From an uncultured Collinsella sp. (GTDB taxonomy: Bacteria; Actinomycetota; Coriobacteriia; Coriobacteriales; Coriobacteriaceae), in the NCBI GenBank assembly GCA_900542175.1, contig UQNC01000020.1, forward strand, positions 1 through 33,002: a stretch of 33,002 bases of DNA, read 5' to 3'. Within the stretch, counting starts at the first letter, position 1, and each line of letters opens with the position of its first letter. Below, in pieces: positions 30,453 to 33,002 of the stretch. A program made the position numbers and the translations under genes. The notes under the pieces are model-generated. The model saw nothing but the letters and a program-made list of their open reading frames with translations, was not told where the DNA came from and ran no database searches.

Positions 30453-31742
30453 CTACTTGCGCAGCGACTTGGGCAGCGGAATGCCGGCGGCGATGGCTGC
30501 AGCGATAATCATGCAGACAATGCCCTTGAGCGGGAAACACATGAGCAGCAGGCCCACGACCATGACCGGCTGACGCATAACCGCACCCATCGTCGATGCC
30601 GTGCAGACGGCGACGCAAAAGACCGGATTGGCGCCGGTAAGGATGGCAAGGCCGTAGCCCAGGCTCACACCCGAGAAGATGACGGGGAAGAAGTGGCCGC
30701 CGCGCCAGCCCATGTTGATGAGGGCAGGGGTCAGCATGGCCTTAACAAGACCGGTCGCGATAAGCACGCCGGCGGGGATGGTCAGATAGGTTTCCATAAG
30801 CACGTCGGCCTGCGTCTCGCCGGCAAACATGGTGAAGGGCAAAACCGTGCCGCAGATGGCGAGTACCAGACCGGCCAGCATGGCCTTGGCGACGGGGCAC
30901 TCCCCCATCGCGTGCGCCAGAGCCTCGCTCGCGTGCTCCGAGACAAAGTACAGCCAGCCGCAGACCGTGCCGACGAGCGACAGGGGGATAAGCCAGGCAA
31001 GCTCAAGGTTACCCACCTGGGCGGCCTCGAACCTCGGCATGCCCATGCCGCCGCCCACAAGCTGGCCAAGTAGCAGGTAAGTGCCCAGACCGCCGGCAAT
31101 CGCAATGCCGTAGACCACCGTCTTTTGCGCCTTGGGCAGCTTGATGGTGATCTCATCGGATGCGGGGTCCTCGTCGCCGTCGGCGCTACCGGCAAGCGGC
31201 GCCACAAAGCCAAACACGGGCGCGGTAAAGAGCGCCGTCAGGGCAGCCTGGGTGCCCAGCAGCGTGAGCTCCCTAAACTCGGCGCCAAAGCGACGCATGC
31301 GGTCGCCGACCCAGCTGCACAGGCCCGCGATGACGCCGGTCAGACCGGCTTCCGGTCCAATACTTCCGCCAAACAGTAACGGTAGCAATGCCGCGAGCGA
31401 AAGCTTGCCCAGGTTGTCGTACGGGTAGCGGCCGTCGCGCTTTACCTTGGCCATCACCTGGTTGAGGTCATCGGTCTTGGTGCCCATCATCTTTTCGTAC
31501 ATACCGATCAGCAGGCCGCCCAGCAGGCAGACGAAAAACGGGTACGGCAAAAAGCCGAACGGACCGCTCGCGAGCTCGGGAGAAGCGACGCCCAGCACAT
31601 GCGGGATCTCGGTCCATAGATAGTCGATACCATGCTCCATCGCAAAGAAGAACAGCCAGACCGCAGCGCCCGCAAACGCACCGGTCACAGCCACGCTCAC
31701 TAAAAACAGCGCACGGTTTTTGGGTTTTGCCAGGTTATCCAT
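30453..31742 (-). CDS. CLC-type chloride channel family protein
   Basis: A 429-residue membrane protein with about ten to twelve helices. It shows the CLC landmarks FGGSIGPEAGL (124-134), in the place of the GREGP filter loop, and GGHFFP (348-353), in the place of GxFxP. LPFTMFAGETQ (301-311) is like the YfeO branch. The glutamate that gates CLC exchangers (second residue before the GP) is Ile here, and no GSGIP motif is seen in the N-terminal half. This suggests a channel or uncoupled carrier, possibly for another anion. ATG 31742 follows GGGAGG. TACAAT in the upstream gap is a possible -10 box. It follows the LOG gene by 126 bp. Confidence 0.87.
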   Translation of the reverse strand: MDNLAKPKNRALFLVSVAVTGAFAGAAVWLFFFAMEHGIDYLWTEIPHVLGVASPELASGPFGFLPYPFFVCLLGGLLIGMYEKMMGTKTDDLNQVMAKVKRDGRYPYDNLGKLSLAALLPLLFGGSIGPEAGLTGVIAGLCSWVGDRMRRFGAEFRELTLLGTQAALTALFTAPVFGFVAPLAGSADGDEDPASDEITIKLPKAQKTVVYGIAIAGGLGTYLLLGQLVGGGMGMPRFEAAQVGNLELAWLIPLSLVGTVCGWLYFVSEHASEALAHAMGECPVAKAMLAGLVLAICGTVLPFTMFAGETQADVLMETYLTIPAGVLIATGLVKAMLTPALINMGWRGGHFFPVIFSGVSLGYGLAILTGANPVFCVAVCTASTMGAVMRQPVMVVGLLLMCFPLKGIVCMIIAAAIAAGIPLPKSLRK

Positions 31743-31868
31743 CGGGGCCTCCCGTGGTCAGAAGCGACAAAGATACGTTTTATTGTAAGACGAGCGCAAC
31801 GCAGGCAGGCCAACCATCTACGCCGCGAAGGGCGCCGTTGGGTGCCGCATGCGCGACAGACCCAAAGC

Positions 31869-32402
31869 CTAGCTGCCGATAATCGATGCGATCTCGCGCA
31901 GGTCATCGGCAAAGTAGATGCCCTGCTGGCGCTGCAGGCTCGATAGGCCCTTATCGATCATATGCTCGAGCAGCGACTTGAGGTCGTTGTAGTAGCCGTC
32001 CAAGTTATACAGAATGCACGGCGTGCTCAGATGCCCCAACGATACGGCCGACATGACCTCGGCGATCTCCTCGAGTGTGCCCGTGCCGCCCGGAAAGGCG
32101 ATAAACGCATCGCCGAGCTCGATCATCTTGGCCTTGCGCTCGGCCATGTCGCTCGTCACGATAAGGTCGTCGATACCGTCATGTTGAAACTCGGCCTCGA
32201 TAAAAAAGCTCGGTTCAACACCCGTCACGTGTCCACCTGCCTCGAGTACGCTATCGGCGAGCGCACCCATCAGACCCGACTTGGACCCGCCGTATACCAA
32301 CGCGTGTCCGTTAGCGCCAATCCAGTCGCCCAGCTCCTGCACCGCGGGCAGAAACGCCGGGTCATTGCCGACGCTGGCACCCAGGTATACCGTGATATTC
32401 AT
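31869..32402 (-). CDS. LOG-family (TIGR00730) phosphoribohydrolase
   Basis: A 177-residue Rossmann-fold protein. VYLGASVGNDPAF opens it, followed by LVYGGSKSGLMGALAD, AERKAKMIELGDAFIAFPGG and TGTLEEI. The ERK plus PGGTGTxEE pair is the signature of LOG enzymes that release free base and ribose 5-phosphate from (cytokinin) nucleoside monophosphates. In bacteria without cytokinin the likely role is nucleotide salvage or clean-up. ATG 32402 follows GAGGGGGA. It lies 36 bp after the K+ channel gene on the same strand and is probably co-transcribed. Confidence 0.92.
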   Translation of the reverse strand: MNITVYLGASVGNDPAFLPAVQELGDWIGANGHALVYGGSKSGLMGALADSVLEAGGHVTGVEPSFFIEAEFQHDGIDDLIVTSDMAERKAKMIELGDAFIAFPGGTGTLEEIAEVMSAVSLGHLSTPCILYNLDGYYNDLKSLLEHMIDKGLSSLQRQQGIYFADDLREIASIIGS

Positions 32403-32438
32403 ATTCAGTCCCCCTCGTCGTGACGCGCGGCGCCCGTT

Positions 32439-32864
32439 CTAGCGTTGGCGTCGGCGATATTCGCGCACACGGCGCGATAGGTCGGCAAGCTCGTCACGAT
32501 CGAGCTCTTCCAAATGCTCCAGATCATCCATAAAGCGCGCCATGGTGTCCTTTTGGCGCATCTTGATGAGCGTGTTGCAGTAGTTCACCGCCACGCCCGT
32601 GAGCATGGCGATGTAGAAGATGCTGATGACGCTCAAAACGACAGTGATAGCGCGGGCAACCGGCGTCTCGGCCGGGATATCGCCAAAGCCGATGGTCGAT
32701 ACGGTCTCAAAGCTAAACCAGAGGCCGTCGCCAAACGTAAGGGTCGTGGGCTCGGACAGCCAGACGGCCGTCGAGCACAGCAGATAGAAGACGAGAAACA
32801 GGCCCGTGATGCGTGCAAAGCCAGCCTGGCGCAACACGTCGGCAAGCGTCCTCAACTTGTTCAT
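32439..32864 (-). CDS. Two-helix potassium channel protein
   Basis: A 141-residue Ion_trans_2-type channel subunit. The first helix is ITGLFLVFYLLCSTAVWL (19-36), then a pore helix FSFETVS and selectivity filter TIGFGD (57-62, a variant of TVGYGD), and a second helix around 72-95. A charged, probably coiled-coil C-terminus follows (MARFMDDLEHLEELDRDELA). Four such subunits would form a pore; there is no RCK or cyclic-nucleotide domain. ATG 32864 follows AAGGGG. Confidence 0.92.
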   Translation of the reverse strand: MNKLRTLADVLRQAGFARITGLFLVFYLLCSTAVWLSEPTTLTFGDGLWFSFETVSTIGFGDIPAETPVARAITVVLSVISIFYIAMLTGVAVNYCNTLIKMRQKDTMARFMDDLEHLEELDRDELADLSRRVREYRRRQR

Positions 32865-32915
32865 CGCGACCCCTTTTCCAGACGCCCAATCACATTCGCT
32901 CGTTATTGTCCCACA

Positions 32916-32975
32916 CCCGGCAGTTGGGGACGTTCCCTTTCTGCCGGCAGAAAGGGACTGTCCCCAACTGCCGGG
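32916..32975. repeat. 60-bp near-perfect palindrome
   Basis: The two 30-bp halves (32916-32945 and 32946-32975) are inverted copies apart from a two-base difference (GACGTTCCC versus GGGACTGTC). The ends are CCCGGCAGTTGGGGAC, and the centre is CTGCCGGCAG. It shares the GGGAC(A/T)GTCCC core with the other dispersed palindromes and is the longest and best preserved of them. It lies beyond the 5' end of the K+ channel gene, near the window edge, so its other neighbour is not visible. Confidence 0.92.
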
Positions 32976-33002
32976 AGTGACCGTTTAGCGGTGCGGCGGC
33001 TG

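Overview
The window is GC-rich (roughly 60 %), densely coded bacterial chromosome. Protein style, the strong AAGGAG-type ribosome sites, the many GTG starts and the palindromic repeats built on an AAAGGGAC/GTCCCTTT core point to the Coriobacteriia, most likely a gut Collinsella. This assignment is inference from family resemblance, not from a marker gene. There are no rRNA or tRNA genes, no insertion sequences, no phage structural genes and no Cas genes.

Layout. 107-2141: a TPP riboswitch with its terminator leads a thiamine salvage operon (thiM, a thiamine-binding MTH1187-type protein, thiE). 2243-3112 (-): a patatin-like lipase. 3432-7806: two paralogous cyclic-di-GMP proteins in tandem, the first GGDEF-PAS-GGDEF*-GGDEF*-EAL and the second GGDEF-PAS-GGDEF* (* = degenerate). 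7881-10774: a flavin reductase, a cysteine-less ArsC/Spx-fold protein, a COG0523 (CobW) metallochaperone GTPase and the tRNA methyltransferase TrmL. 10804-17320, all on the minus strand: a short UvrA paralogue, an ORC/AAA-like ATPase, a Tet(M)-like ribosome-protection GTPase and a GNAT acetyltransferase. 17398-20228: a small CxxC protein, RsmJ, a 47-residue membrane peptide, a four-helix membrane protein and RlmA. 20432-24583: a MATE exporter, a LysR regulator divergent from an EamA transporter, and uracil-DNA glycosylase. 24634-27816 (-): an SDR oxidoreductase, a VUT-family (queuosine precursor type) transporter and release factor 3. 28376-30357: a GntR (YtrA-type) regulator with an ABC ATPase and a permease broken by a 1-nt frameshift. 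30453-32864 (-): a CLC-type channel, a LOG-family phosphoribohydrolase and a two-helix K+ channel.

The most unusual structure is an array at 27952-28251, in the divergent gap between prfC and gntR. A 17-nt element with core TGTTACA occurs eight times in alternating orientation, as four hairpins repeated with an exact 80-bp period (17-25-17-21). The sequence offers no gene for it. A second theme is a dispersed family of palindromes (53, 6180, 10768, 14496, 19376, 20287, 32916) sitting at gene ends. Two of these supply the stop codon of unrelated genes in the same ATG-TGA phase.

Functionally the window mixes housekeeping (thiamine salvage; rRNA and tRNA methylation; RF3; Ung) with an accessory stress or drug-defence layer (ribosome protection, UvrA2, MATE, EamA, ABC exporter, GNAT) and second-messenger signalling.
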